Positions 38,710 to 51,702 of a DNA stretch of 64,000 nucleotides are shown piece by piece; positions within the stretch are counted from its first letter, which is position 1; each line of letters starts with the position of its first letter. A model generated the notes under the pieces. The model saw only the letters and a list, made by a program, of their open reading frames with translations, did no database searches and had not been told where the DNA came from. Source of the DNA: Sabellastarte sp. h YS-2021 (taxonomy: Eukaryota > Annelida > Polychaeta > Sabellida > Sabellidae); the NCBI GenBank assembly GCA_964017235.1, contig OZ024936.1, forward strand, positions 14,918,496 through 14,982,495. Direction: 5' to 3'. The position numbers and the translations under genes are program-made.

Positions 38710-39700
38710 GTTCATGTTGCATGAGGTCTTACCATTTACTAAAACAAACTGATTTTAATGATATTTATGGTTGATACAAGCAGTATTTGCTGGCATAGAC
38801 ATTACGTCCATGATTCTTCAATACTTACAGATACGCCCATGGCAAGCAGAACTTTTCTGACACAGAAGTAAAACAAAGGACATGTAAGGGGTTTGATAAT
38901 TTGGTCCATGATTCTTCAATACTTACAGATACACCCATGGCACGCACAACATTTCTAAACAGAAGTAAAACAAAAGGACATGTAAGGGTTTGATAATTTG
39001 GTCTGCATAAATATTGTCAATTTGTAGATGGGGTTCAAAAGATATTTTCAAAACTGATTTTCTTGAAATTTGCAGTCTCATATTTTCTTCTCGTGCAGAT
39101 AAAATTTGTAAATCCGTTATTACATTTATCTAACAACAGCTTTTACTTTACTGATAAAAATTCTATTGCTAATTTAGCACAATTTATGTGGTTTTAAAAT
39201 CACTTCTGGACTAATTTAATTATATTGACCCTACTTTTTATATTAGTTTCCTTTTTATTTTCTAGAGGATTTAGCGATGTTCCATGACATACGATATTAT
39301 ATTTGAAGAGTTTAAATGAATTAAGGAAGGAATTTAATCATACCTGTAGTTCTGCAGGCCTTTTATATTCCTGTCTACACTCCACCTTTAAAACATATTG
39401 CTACAATAAGTAAACAGAAGAATATGAAAACGTACAATTAAAATAGCTCTCAAGGTAGCTATTGGGTACTTTTGTCCTATTCAACGATTTAGGCAAGTTA
39501 CATTGACATCCAGCCTTCATACAGCTCAGATGAAGTGAGGTGATACAACTCATTGAATAGGCATAGTTGTTTTGTAGCTGTCCCTACAATTTACCATTGG
39601 TTAGAGTCAACTGTCCCTACAATTTACCATTGGTTAGAGTCAAAACAATAGATTAAATATCAAATGTGCTAATCACTTGGCTGATGAGACCTTATTTTAG
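38710..39700. repeat. Diverged monomer without the ORF2 insert (1)
   Basis: Shares the non-coding half of the units in the same order ('gatatttatgg', 'acagatac.cccatggca', 'ggtctgcataaatattgtcaa', 'tcaacgatttagg', 'ctaatcacttggctgatgag'). Where the units have the ORF2 fragment it has only a short sequence containing 'ttgcatgaggtcttac' and 'atttactaaaac'. It also carries two private local duplications, at about 38,805-39,000 and 39,577-39,640. Confidence 0.85.
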
Positions 39701-39930
39701 TAGTAGTCCATTTTGCATTAGGTCTTACAATTTACTAAAACACTGATTTTAATGATATTTATGGTTGATACAAAGAGTATTTGCTGGCATGGACATCATA
39801 TCCATGACTCTTCTATAGTTACAGATACAGCCATGGCATGCAGAACTTTTCTGAAACAGAAGTAAAACAAAGGACATGCGAGGGTTTGATAATTTGGTCT
39901 GCATAAAAATTGTCAATTTGCAGATGAGGG
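39701..39930. repeat. Diverged monomer without the ORF2 insert (2, partial)
   Basis: Starts again with 'ttgcattaggtcttac' and 'tttactaaaacac' at the place of the missing insert, then follows the monomer to 'ggtctgcataaaaattgtcaatttgcagatgagg' sequence, where homology ends. It agrees with the previous monomer on the insert-free junction. Confidence 0.8.
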
Positions 39931-42153
39931 TACAGTCTTTAATACATTGCTTCTATGAATATACTTACCTGCCGTTTACTGTTGGAATTTTCTGCACCTT
40001 TCAAAATCTAAGACTATATCATAACAGGGAGTCGGCAAAATCATATGTTGTGTGGGCTGGCTGTTATGAACAAAACACTGCCGAGAAGACCATCCCTAAT
40101 TCAAACATACTACAATTTCAAATACGGGCGATTAATATCCACAAGCCTGATTACACATGGTATATGCAGAGCTAATATGGAATAAGTCTTCACTTTTTAT
40201 AACATTAACAAGCAGAAATACCAATTTTGACAAAAAATTTATTGAAGGAGATATTCTGGATTTTCTCCAGAATCTATCGTTGGTTAGTAAACTGTACACC
40301 TAGAAATGTTAATGCCTTGCTATCGCTGCAGATATTTGAAAAAAATATGTTTATATGTTACCCAATATATTGTGCTGAATTGCAACTGCCCTCAAAGCAG
40401 TAGAAAAGAGCATTTTATCATCAAAATGCAAGACTGAAATATTCGGCTAAGTAGATTCGATCAAAGATCAAAGTTACGGTTTTAGTTTTAGATCCCATTG
40501 AGCAGCCAAGTTTATGTTGGAACAAGTTCACAGCTTTGACAAGTAGGTTTGAACAATGTTTTGTATGGTTTAAGATCTCCTTTGTAAAATATTAATGAAG
40601 AAGGCACTATCCTGTAATTTATGATAGCCTCGCTGTTTCTGAAAAAAGATGCATAATATAACAGATGTAACATGTTGGAAAAACTCCCAATACAAAAGGC
40701 AACATAGTGAATGTCATGCTGAAGTGTTACCTTACTTTGCAAAGGAAATACCATGTTCCAGCTTTAAGTATTAATATTTTAAGTGGTGAAAGGGTATACT
40801 GTGTACATCTGAAAGGATGTTACAACGACGTGTTCAAATTCCAGTAAATTTGTGTGGGTAAAATATACATTGTCAAAGTTATTGTATATGACCAGCTATA
40901 AAAATCATATGCATCAATCATTCCGTGGTTAAGTATTATGTTGATTATGTTTGCACCAATTTTATCAAAGTTTCATCTATCTACTGTATTACCCACTCTG
41001 ATATGGGATTACATTTTATGCAGATTTTGTGGCATAAGATCACTTCATTGTATCTGCATCTGCCACCTGTACTATTCTCCTCAAGATGATACTCGTAAAT
41101 TAGATATTAAAATTGAATCAAACCAGTTGTTAAAAAGTTATATCAGGGCCTGTATGCAGTAGCTCCTGTCATGAGCTTTGTTCAAAGCCATGGTCACAAA
41201 TAGAATTGTTATCTTCATAATCAACATCCGAGAAAATGAAACTATACAATGGTAATGTCTTGAAGAGGCAAAATATGTGGTATTCTTTACAGTGAAAATC
41301 CCTCCTCTCCCACAAGTGTGCATAATTATTGTGATGTTGGCAATAAGTATTATCAATCAATCACTTTATTAGCATTCCCTTGGTGAAGTGCCATACATAT
41401 AATAACACGATGGTTTCATCTTAGAAGCTTTATCATTGATCTATCATTGTACTGCATCTACTTTCGATCGTAAAGAAATACAATGCTTGGTCAACTGAGA
41501 TATATATGGAATTTATAAAATTCTATATTTTCCTTCACAAGGCCTTATCAAAGTAGTTTATTGCTATGCCATTATACCTAAGGTTTCACACAAATCATAA
41601 AAAGATTATATACTGCTATTTCAATGTACATCCAGTTATTCAAGGGTAGAATCTAGAGTCTACCCTTGGTTACCACACAGTACAGTTCTAAGTTTCTAGA
41701 TTTAACTGTACTTAAACAGTCAAGCACGCTCCCACGTCAAATATGACCAGTGTGTTTGTCTGGCAAAAATGTCGTTTGAAAATGCACCAATGTTGTTCAT
41801 GTTTTGTTTTGCTGCAAATAAAATGCTGAAGGTGAAAACAGGACAACCACGTCATTCATGACGGTGTCACTGTATCTGGAAAGAATCTTAGAATGCTACA
41901 GAGCATTGAATCCAGTTTTACATAAAAATAATTCCACATTCAGACATTCATAATCCAAAATGAATGATATTTCCCATTTGCAACATCTCATGGTTAATGT
42001 ATGCCTTTCCATCACTCTAAACATTTGAAAACTAATGTGAAAAATGGTTAATTATTACTGTTGCGATCCCAGTGAAACAACAGCAAAAAGAGTCTTCTTT
42101 CACCAAGTATAAGGCTTTAAAAAATACAAGTAAAAAGATTTTGTTGCTGTACT
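39931..42153. other. AT-rich non-coding DNA
   Basis: Short open frames only. A small imperfect hairpin ('ttctgga...tccagaa') lies near 40,255. No gene is supported. Confidence 0.5.
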
Positions 42154-42317
42154 TATGTGTATTTAAGCCCTGCTGTGTGAAATATTTACAAACGAAACTT
42201 ACAGGGGTAACACTTCTTATTTTTTTTCTTCTCTATACTTTTAAAAGGAAAGATGAAGTGTTATCTTTGTAAGTTTCTTTTGTAAATACTTCACAGAGCA
42301 AGGCTTAAATACACATG
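42154..42317. repeat. Long imperfect hairpin (~64-bp arms)
   Basis: The left arm, including 'tatgtgtatttaagcc' and 'tttacaaacgaaacttac', is mirrored by the right arm ('gtaagtttcttttgtaaa' and 'ggcttaaatacacat'). A T-rich loop of about 38 bases separates them. Possible sources are a small palindromic MITE or a hairpin RNA locus. No transposon terminal signature was recognised. Confidence 0.82.
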
Positions 42318-45300
42318 TATGCGTGTAGTATGCGTATTTGAAAAGAGTAAAAAGCATATTGTATTAGAGAATCCTTTATTTACACCTTAAAGATTGTTCC
42401 AAACAAGCACCCCTGTTTAAACGGAACAGCAAGGACAATATAATCCAGCAAATTTAACCCCAAAGTCAGAAGACCTGAAATATCACATTCCCACATGTAG
42501 TGGAAACTGTGAAAATGCTTTGGTGACTGTGTTGCAATGCCGAGTATAGGGCATTCATAGTTTATTTCATTTCCAGTGAAACATATAAAGAAAATGGCAA
42601 TCTTTATTGATGTCATGTGCCAGCCTCACTATGGTATGTAATGCAAACGTAAATTATTGCATCACAAACTCAGTAAAAATGCTTGAAAAGAAACAAGTAT
42701 CATATACAACTTATTTGCCAGCAAATATCAAATGTTGGTGTTTTACACCTGTTCCAACAGCCGGGGCATACTTGCAGGCAACAATAAGATAAAACCACTA
42801 TGCAAACAAGAAATAAAAAAAAACAACTGGTTTATGGCATTTGGATTCAGCATTTCCATTGTGAATCCCGATATCAGCAAATTGCTTGGGTAAAGATACA
42901 AACGTTTGTTGCAATGTTTTGGCTACGTTGTACATTACCAGCTCCATATATGATCATTTCTTGGATTAATTATTATTGTAATTATTATTATATTGGTACC
43001 AAGTGTCTCCAAGCTTCATCTTTCCATTGAACAAATCACTTGTATGTTTTTGTATGTCACCAGCTCCGTATATTATAATTCTTATTATTCTTATTATCAT
43101 TACTATTTATTCTTATTCTTTATTTTTTTATATTGGCGCCAAGTGTCTCCAAGCTTCATCTCTCAATTGTACAAAATCACTTCCGTGGGATCATGTTTTA
43201 TGCTTACAAATATTTATTTTTAAAATTTCCAATACAACTTCATTACTTGTCTCATTCTTTAGCTCTTATTATTCTACCCAAGATGTTATATGCAAATAAA
43301 ATACTAGATTTTAATAAATAAGTTCCAAGTTAATACAATTAGTGGTTTATATAAATAGTGTTTTTTTAAAGTCTGAAGTGATATCAGGCTTTATGAGTTT
43401 GATTTCAATTCCATGACTTACAAGTTGCGTGAGGTTTTCAATGGACCATAGTACTTGATAAAACCTAACACTGTGCTACTGTAATGTCTGGAAGGTAAAA
43501 GAATTTGGCTATTGTTACAGCCAATGTAAAGAGTACGTTTAACCGGCGAGATGTTGCCCACCTGTCATATCAATCTACCACATTGCATCATTTCCTGGGG
43601 CGAGTTGACATCACACATATGCATATTATGATTTCAACTCGGAAGCTTTTATCATTTCCATACTTTCTGATGTAACGATATGATATGAACGGTAAATAAC
43701 AGGTTGCAAAAATATTTGATAAAATCTGAAAAAAATGTCTCCCGTGGCGTGTAAATTGTTGAAAAATAAACACATTGACTCATAATAACCATTGTCACAA
43801 AATAAAAACTACAATAACACATAAAACAAATACATACAATAAAAACTAGACGTCAAATGTCAATTTATTCTTAAAATGAGCCCCGTACATTTGGACTTGA
43901 TAACGGAATGATATACTTACGTTTTCCTGTAAATCACTGCAAAGTTGGCCCGTTAATAATACCACAAACTGAATATATACATATCTATATACGTTATTAA
44001 GAACATTCAATAATACCTCTCGGTTAAGCTATGCTGTTTTCAAACTCTTCTTTGTTGCATGAAGTCCTTCCCCGGAAAAAAAATCACTCGTTGAATTCTG
44101 TTGATTCAAATTCAAAAGTTGTTGCCAAGATTTTTTCCCCAACCGTTCTCTTCAGTGACTGCCGTGATACTGAACACTTTTCAAACAGAAATTCTCGAGG
44201 TCCAACGAAAAGAAACCCACAAAGGGCCATAATATTGAAAAACAGAGTGGACACAGGCTTTAGAGGTGACCCAATATTGCACACCTTGTCAGGGTTTCCA
44301 AGGGCAAACCAATAAAATAAACCATTGCATAAGTGTTATATAAAAGTGAACCAGACGGTTAGCCGTAATGTACTCGTGTAGTGCAGACAAGGAGAGATAT
44401 AGTGTGTATTTATTTATTCATTTCAATGACAGAAAAAGAAAATTGAAGTAACTGTACTACTTGTCACTACACCAGTTATACTGCCACCTCACTTATTTTC
44501 TATGTTTTATGTAAATATCTAAAAGGGTTAAAGTTTGAGGTCGGTGCCCACAATATGTTTAGTGTCCTTATTATCCTAATTGATCTACCAAGTTAAAACA
44601 GTCGCTATATATTGAAACGTTAAAGATTGATGTCAAACATTTTGGGTGTTAATAATGTTTGTCATTGCTGTAATTGCTTCAGAAGCAGTAAATGACAAGT
44701 AATATTCATATTTCAACACTTGGGATAACAAGTACTTCAGCCAATGATGTGTACTTTTACAAGGAATGTTGGTTGTGAAGATACTAATATGTTAAGAGGT
44801 CCTAAAGAATCCAAAATAGAAGCCAGTGAGCAGGGGTTTGAAACTATTTAAATGTATATTAATATATAATAAATGTGAGTACTCCAAGACCACACTAAAA
44901 TGATAACAGGAAGGGGATCAATTCTAACATAGATGGTGACATGAAGAGCCATAAATACTGATATATATGTTGACATTATTATACTAATGTTTAAATACAA
45001 AGGTTATACAGTGGGGCCATCAACCTATATTAATCCGGTCAGCTATGTACTTTATAAATGACATTCACAAAAAGATTTCCAAAAGATCAGACAAAAAAAC
45101 TAACTTCAGTTAATCCAAAGATTGGATCCATTTTGTGACTACAGCCCAATACGGCCAAAAAAATAAGTGGAAAATTAATGTATCGTAGTTGTTAAAATGT
45201 GGAATACAGGATTCAACTGATAACCATCGCAGGGTGACAAGCTTCACTGTTTGCTTTTATCAATAGCCTGCACAATATGAACAGGAGGTTTTATTACTAG

Positions 45301-46195
45301 GAATGAAATAATTGATAATTTATGACTTTATTCTTTTTACAGTATGATCTGAATTTTGTCACTTCTACTGGTAAGGCAGCTGCCCTTGTAAAAATGAAGT
45401 CAGAAAGATCTGTTCTGTTCATTACTTTTGGAGTTACTACAAACAGACAGACAGACAGTGAAGACACTCAATTCGTAACCTCAGCAGGTAAAGGTTACTA
45501 AGAAATGGGAGATAAATTAACAATGAATAATTGTTAGAAATAAATCACTTTCAGAATGAAGACCTTCGCTAAGGAAGCCAAGTGTCCCCATTTAGTAATT
45601 TCAACCAAATACTACTCTTTTTTATTTAACCCTTACAATGTCAGAGTATGACCATGAATATATGAAGAATAATATTGCAAAGGCAAAAAAGCAAGCATTC
45701 GGAAATGCAATTAAAATGGGACTATTGTGCATTCCAGATCTTGGCAGAAATGTAATGAATTCTTCCTGGTGTTTGGCCGTATGTACATTTAAAATTTAGA
45801 AGCACCCATTCATTATGTTTTTGGGAAATGTCAACCACACTCAATAAATCATTGGAAATAGGACTGTTGAAAATGTGTTTTTTATCCGGTCTGTGATTTG
45901 AACATTCCCAAAATTACACCTCTTGTTCTTTTGCTCAGACTCTTCCTCAATACATTCCATACAGATGTGTTCATTAGACTTAGAATAAGCATGAACATAA
46001 ACTAACAGACAGACAGAAAGAATATAACCATCTTGTCAAAGTAAATATCTGCCTACATAGTACTTGACCTCATAGCCTGGGTTCACCTTTAAACACTAAG
46101 TGGCCTTCAGAGGTCGCACACTTTAATCCGTATCTGTTGAAACATTTATCTTTTAGAGTTCATTATGATTTGTAATTTATATTTGTTACCTTATC
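42318..46195. other. Non-coding stretch
   Basis: No gene that I would call. It contains the local duplication listed below, a short (ACAG)n run near 45,446-45,461, and a TATATAAAAG motif at about 44,337 with no supported transcript next to it. Confidence 0.45.
42938..43187. repeat. Local tandem duplication with AT-rich expansion
   Basis: The segment from 'ccagctcc' through 'aagtgtctccaagcttcatc' to 'aaatcactt' occurs twice (about 42,938-43,040 and 43,060-43,187). An AT-rich (ATT/CTT)n stretch of different length sits inside each copy. Confidence 0.8.
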
Positions 46196-46500
46196 TGCCA
46201 CTGTAGCCTAGCAGGTAAGACACGCACCTAGGAACTCAGAGGACGTGGGTTCAGGCTCAGGTACAGGTAGATACATAGTGGCTTGGATGACCACTTAAAA
46301 TGGTGGTCCTCTGTCATTGGGTCGTGTCCCCAGTGGCAGGCTAAAGAACCTCAAGGACATTGATGACTGGTTATCCTTGAGCCTCTGTCTTTTAGCTAGG
46401 GGAATGCAAGTCACTTGAGAGTTAGGCTGTACTTTATACTATTTGGATGGATCATATAGCGCTTTAAGTCCTGTAGTATATGGATATATTGTGCTGAGTA
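46196..46500 (+). mobile_element. tRNA-derived SINE-like element
   Basis: The head has an A-box-like 'tagcctagcaggt' and, about 45 bases later, a B-box-like GGGTTCAGGCTC. About 230 bases of body follow, ending in an A-rich 'aaatacaatacaaaata' tail near 46,510-46,526. This is the architecture of a tRNA-derived SINE and differs from the family at 7-9 kb. No target-site duplication was found. Confidence 0.6.
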
Positions 46501-46526
46501 TAAAAAGCAAATACAATACAAAATAC

Positions 46527-47210
46527 TTATTGCCTCATTATGCACTCGTAAAGTTGCATCAAGGGAACCCACATCTCCAATATGTCCTCATGTATAATAT
46601 TTGTAATCTATATGTTCACATAATTGGACTGAATGCCATTCACAATTTGTCTACCTTGAAATCCTTGTTTGAATAACCTTAAATTTAAGGTGTTTTTTAA
46701 AACATTTTTAATACTTAGCATTGACAACCAACATTTCAAAGCAGTGGGAGCTAATGATACAAACCTTGCAAACCTATTGCAGGTATTGCTAGGGCCCAGT
46801 CAGAAGGCAATAATATTTAGAAATATTCAAGTAAGCATTGTTACATTAAAAGTGTCATTTGATTGGTTACAGTTATTGTAGTAAACAAGATATTAGCTGA
46901 TTTCCTGTGGTGAGGGTGACACTGCAAGCCTATCTTATAATCAGTAATCAAACACAGAAACCAATGTTTCTCTTATTTGATGACTGAAGACATAGACTAT
47001 GATTCTTTAAGATATTTTTTAACCTTATTAATAATTTAATGTGGGCCTATTTTGTGGCATAAAAACTGATTTTATAATTTCCAGGAATCTGGCCTATAAG
47101 AAAAAGAAATTTAGAAGAGCGTAAATACTTCTTTCAAGTGTGTCTGAATACATCAAAATTAGTTCCTATATCACTTTGGGTACCATCTTAATGAGTGAAA
47201 ATTATTCTCA
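46527..47210. other. Non-coding stretch
   Basis: Short open frames only; no gene or repeat is recognised. Confidence 0.5.
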
Positions 47211-47238
47211 TGTGTGTGTGTGTGTGGGGGGGGGGGGT
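47211..47238. repeat. (TG)n followed by a G run
   Basis: Eight TG repeats run into an uninterrupted stretch of about 12 G. The run is prone to polymerase slippage and assembly error. Confidence 0.9.
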
Positions 47239-47466
47239 TAGGGGGTTCGAACCCCCCTTGAAAAATAATGTAAAGGGGTTCAATCCAAAGTACAAAATTA
47301 TTTCTTGAGAGTGGTGTTAAATTTACAGGAAATGCACTATATTTTTACCAATTTTTTTCCAGGGGGGCATGCCCACTGACCCCCTTAGCTATGGTATGTT
47401 TGATGTGAACCCCCACCTTATTCTGATGTGAACCCCCACCTTCCTCAAAGTCTGGATCCGCCCCTG
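47239..47466 (-). mobile_element. Non-autonomous DNA transposon fragment (hAT-like end, possible)
   Basis: The right end, read on the minus strand, begins CAGGGGCGGATCCAG. hAT-type non-autonomous elements of marine invertebrates often start this way. Inside are repeated 'gatgtgaacccccacctt' units (47,401-47,443) and a palindromic 'ggggggcatgcccactgaccccc' region. The matching left terminal repeat was not found, so the element is a fragment or the family call is wrong. Confidence 0.42.
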
Positions 47467-48867
47467 TTATTTCAGTAATGGCCCTAGGTCTTCAAAGCAC
47501 ATCAGTTGTGCATTTGTTCCATTCAGCTTGAAAAAATTGAATATCAAACTGTGAGATATAAGATGTCAACATTTTTCGGATGTCTATACAAAGATTTAAG
47601 GGTTACTTCAGACTGAGATCCGTGGGATTGACTCAAAGTCATATAAAGCAAGACATTATAACTTAGCACTCAGCCTATTATTTTGTTGTTGCAATGTTAT
47701 ATCATTCAAGAAAAAAGTTTGCTTCAAATATTTGATATCAAAATATAAAATTGCTACACACCTTCATGCTAAATGTACAAGACTTGTGTGTGGGGTCCAT
47801 GGATTCGGCAAAATTCATTTTTGAGTGAACATATTTGTACATACATAATGGTTCTGGACCTCAGTTTTACACATTCTTATTTCTTATGCATACATATTGT
47901 TGAATGCTATATTTTCTCTAAAGTGATTGAAAACATTTTTTGTGTGTGGCTATTAAGAAGATAATCTGATAGTACCAACCTTGAGCAATACTACCATGAG
48001 AATTGAAACCATAGACTTTCTATTTACTACCATTGCCATACAAACTAGCTATTCTTCCTTCATTATTACTCCTTAACCTCTGGGACCAACAATGAAAAAG
48101 ATATAACTATTTATGCAGTTTACCTCATTCATACTGAACCAAAAGACGACCGGCCCATAATTTTAACCTGTTTTTGTAACATTTTCCATATCATAAATTG
48201 TAAACAGAGTTGGAGTATTATTTAATGTCTTAAAGTATAAATCCATTATGCAGAAATTACACATCTTAGGACTACATCATAGGTTCTTAGCTACACAAGA
48301 TTTCAATTATGTTTTATTAACTGTCGCTGATTTAGGGGAAGTGCTACTCTCTCATGTGAAGAAGTTAGGACCAGACTTCAGGATATGGGAAGTGGACAGA
48401 CACTCTGGCTTATGCAGTTTTTAGTGCTGGTGTACGCAGAAAAATGCTATGGATCTGCAGATATTGGGCTCTTACTTCTCTATGTCGCCTTATTTTCTTT
48501 AATGTCCTATTCCTCACTCAGGAGTCACTCAAGGTGTCGTCATGATATAACTCAGGGTAAGGACTATTCTATACTTGTCGGGTCATTGCTTTGCCATTTC
48601 TGGACTGGATCTCCAGGAAACTTTTAGGACATTGTGTTGTGCTGTTTTGGACTGTTAATTTGTATCATTTTAGCTTGGAACACTGGACATAATGTGCTTG
48701 TTTGGGGACATTGTTGGACATTGTCAACCGAAATGGGGTGCTGTATGAGTACATTGTTGGACTATGATTGTGTACTAACTTTTAGTCTTGATCTAGACCT
48801 TGATCTATAAAATCTTGTCAGGGCTATGTCTCGGAAACTGTTAGGTGTAGGAAGTTGATATTTGAAG
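47467..48867. other. Non-coding stretch
   Basis: Includes an 80-codon open frame (48,385-48,627) rich in hydrophobic residues but without a recognisable domain or splice context. I do not call it a gene. Confidence 0.45.
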
Positions 48868-48992
48868 TACATATAGTTCGCTAGGCTTCTGTACTGCCGA
48901 CCAACGGCAAGCAACTACCAGCTATCACGGGGATCGAACCCCAGCATCAGAGGTGGGAGGCGAGAGTGTTACCACTCTGCCACCATGGCCCC
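48868..48992 (-). mobile_element. Truncated copy of the 7-9 kb SINE family
   Basis: Reads on the minus strand as the tRNA-like head (A-box TGGCAGAGTGG, B-box GGTTCGATCCC) followed by about half of the body. It lacks the 'aaaaccccaaataa' tail and has a small internal deletion relative to the copy at 8.8 kb. It is truncated, with no target-site duplication. Confidence 0.88.
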
Positions 48993-49231
48993 AGTAAAGT
49001 GGTCAAGGCCAGTAGACAATCAGAACGTTTGAAGTGTAGAAAATGGAATGTTGCTTGGTACACCAAACCCCAAGCCACCATGTGTAACAATTCTCTTTTT
49101 CTAGTAATTTACATTGATTCGTATTGTACAGTAGTTTCTGTCTGTGGTGTATGGTGCACTAGGACTTTTTACTACATTGTGTTTTGTTTCAGTCATCCAG
49201 GGTAGTGGGTTCATGTGACCAATTTTTAGCA

Positions 49232-49355
49232 ACCATTAGATTTAAGTTGGGGTTTTAGGTCCCGTTCAACAGCCAGGGCCACAATTGGGAGACGAACCCA
49301 CACAGAGGTAACAGCCTTTGATTAGATGCCCACCACAAGGCCAAAGTGGATCTAC
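49232..49355 (-). mobile_element. tRNA-derived SINE-like element (minus strand)
   Basis: On the minus strand it has an A-box-like 'tggccttgtggtgggc' and a B-box-like GGGTTCGTCTCC. It ends in 'gacctaaaaccccaa' sequence that recalls the tail of the 7-9 kb family. It is short and diverged. Confidence 0.55.
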
Positions 49356-49362
49356 CATTGGA

Positions 49363-50449
49363 CTAAAATGTCCACAGTTGAATTGGTGTAACAGTGATTG
49401 TAACAGCCAGATGTAAAAGATGGTCTGTGGGAAACAAGAAAGTCAATAATTTAAAATGCAACATTATTTTGAAAAAAAAAATCTGCATAAATGTTTTGCA
49501 AAAAAAAAACACAAGCACAGTATTTGCATTGTAAAATGTCACCCTGGTAAACATTTCAGGTTTTAGAAAAGCATTTCCTTCATGTCTATGTAACTGACAG
49601 CAGGATGCAGAGAATAATGCATTGTGTGAGAAATAAAGATCCACACTAAAAGTATTATATTGTTTTAAAATAATTTCAAATAATTTGACTGTATTAGGTG
49701 CCAGTTTAGTTGCAAGGCTGAGATATGGCGTTGGTGAAAATACATTGTCTTGCTGTCATTTATATAATTTTTTTTTCATTTATGTAACATTCAACAGCCC
49801 CATACAACGATATAAATGGAATTATAAATTTATTATGCACAAATAAATTCGACACCAGCACCTGTATAAAGCAATAAACAGCCCAGGTCACTTTAGGTTA
49901 AAACAACAAAGGTCAAAGGCCACTGCCCAAAGTGTAGTTCTGGGGTCAAGAGTTACTGCCCAAGGTGTAAATGGTGTCAATGTCGCTCAATTTGTTCAAA
50001 AAGTCCCTGGCTCAAAGCACACTGTTGCATCACATCAGCAAGATAAACACATGCGAATATGTCACTGAATGATTTATTTTATGATGTGACTCAGATCAAT
50101 TGCACAATTGAAAGCAATATATATGGACTGTACATTGTACCTTATTATTTTGGCTCACCACATATTACATTATGCTAATAATACATTCATTTTTTTCCAA
50201 CAAACAACAGAATAACCATTGACCAACACATTTACTTTAACATAACAACATTTAGTTAAACAATACTCTGTCAGTAAAATTATTCATTTATTTCCTATAT
50301 TCGCATAACGTTGCACAGATATATACATGTTTAACAGTTAACATTGTGATTAAGACAAAGCTTTTATTAAATCTTTGATCATTACACCTGCTAACATGTC
50401 ATATTATTGACATATGTATGACAATGGGCACCTGAGATCTGTACTTCAA
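49363..50449. other. AT-rich non-coding DNA
   Basis: Nothing recognisable apart from short A and T runs. Confidence 0.5.
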
Positions 50450-50962
50450 ATTGATTGTACAAGACAATCTGATGTCATCAATGCGGGGCTCACAGGATAT
50501 GTACTGTCTATTTACATATATAACAGGACAATGTGATCTCATAAATTCAGGACTCACGGGATATGTACTGTGTATTCACATATATAACAGGACAATGCGA
50601 TCTAACCAATTCAGGACTCAAAGGATATGTATTGTCTATTTACACAGAGTACAGGACAATGTGATCTCATCAATTTGGGACTCTCACTCACAGGATATGT
50701 ACTGTCTATCTGTACAGATTACAAAACAATGAGATCTTATCAATTTGAGACTCACAGGATATGTTATGTCTATTTACACAGATTACAGGAAAATGTGATC
50801 TCATCAATTCAGAACTTACAGGATTTGTATTGTCTATTTACATAAATTACAGGATAATGTGATCTCATCAATTTGGGGCTCACAGTATATGCATTGTCTG
50901 TTTACAAAGATTACAGGAAAATGTGATCTCATCAATTCAGAACTTACAGGAGATGTCCAGAC
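50450..50962. repeat. 64-bp minisatellite, ~8 copies
   Basis: The block 'caggatatgtactgtctatt' recurs at about 50,492, 50,556, 50,620, 50,690, 50,754, 50,818, 50,882 and 50,946. Spacing is 64 bases except for one 70-base step caused by a 6-base insertion. Copies are moderately diverged. Open frames crossing it merely reflect its periodicity. Confidence 0.95.
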
Positions 50963-51472
50963 AATTAACACATATTATCACATGATACATGCAGATGCAA
51001 AGCTAATTTTGATTTTCAATGATTTTCCAAAATTTATCAGAACAGGAAGGTATCATCGGCATATGGCATACCCTTCCCAATAGAATTACAGTAGCTACAA
51101 CTTTTCAGTTATTGCTCATGTTTCTCAGCTTAAAGAGGACTTACATCAATGGGAGATGTACGGCATCTTGTCAGTAAGGACCTTTACAGTGTTGCCAATT
51201 TAAATGCAATCTACATAAGAACATTTTTATTTACAAAATTTTATATTTACAAAATTATTAAGAACCTTCGGGCACAGCAGATATTTTCTTCCAGCCATAA
51301 AACTATCTGCATTGAAGAAATAATCCTATTTTTGGCAAGGGTTGGTGACTAGCTGATCAGAGTAATTTATAGCAGCTGAACAAGATTTAAAACTGAAAGT
51401 TTTTGTACAACACATTTGATAAAACACACTTCCATACATTCGTATAAAACTGCTCCTCAAGCTGACGAAGAT
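50963..51472. other. Non-coding stretch
   Basis: Nothing recognisable between the minisatellite and the SINE. Confidence 0.5.
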
Positions 51473-51702
51473 GACCAAGGTGGCGTAGTGGGTAATACAC
51501 TCTTTGGACTGTGGTTCAAACCCTGGACCCTATGTGGCAAAGTTATTGGTTGCTTACTGATGCTGTAAAGTGCAGAATCTATTACACTGGAGAATCTTGA
51601 TCAAATGGTATGTACTGGTTTCCCCTGACCTTAAAATCACCTGCCATAATAGAACCTAGACAATGTGCTAAAACCCAAACAAAATTAAATAAATTAGACA
51701 AT
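51473..51702 (+). mobile_element. tRNA-derived SINE-like element
   Basis: The head has an A-box-like TGGCGTAGTGG and a B-box-like GGTTCAAACCC about 30 bases apart. The body ends in 'gtgctaaaacccaaacaaaattaaataaatt', again an A-rich tail with 'taaaaccc'. Length of about 230 bases is normal for a SINE. No clear target-site duplication. Confidence 0.68.

Noticed and set aside
50451..51083. Overlapping open frames with a repeated MYCLFT-like motif
   Set aside because: By-products of the 64-bp minisatellite, whose period is not a multiple of three, so all frames look alike.
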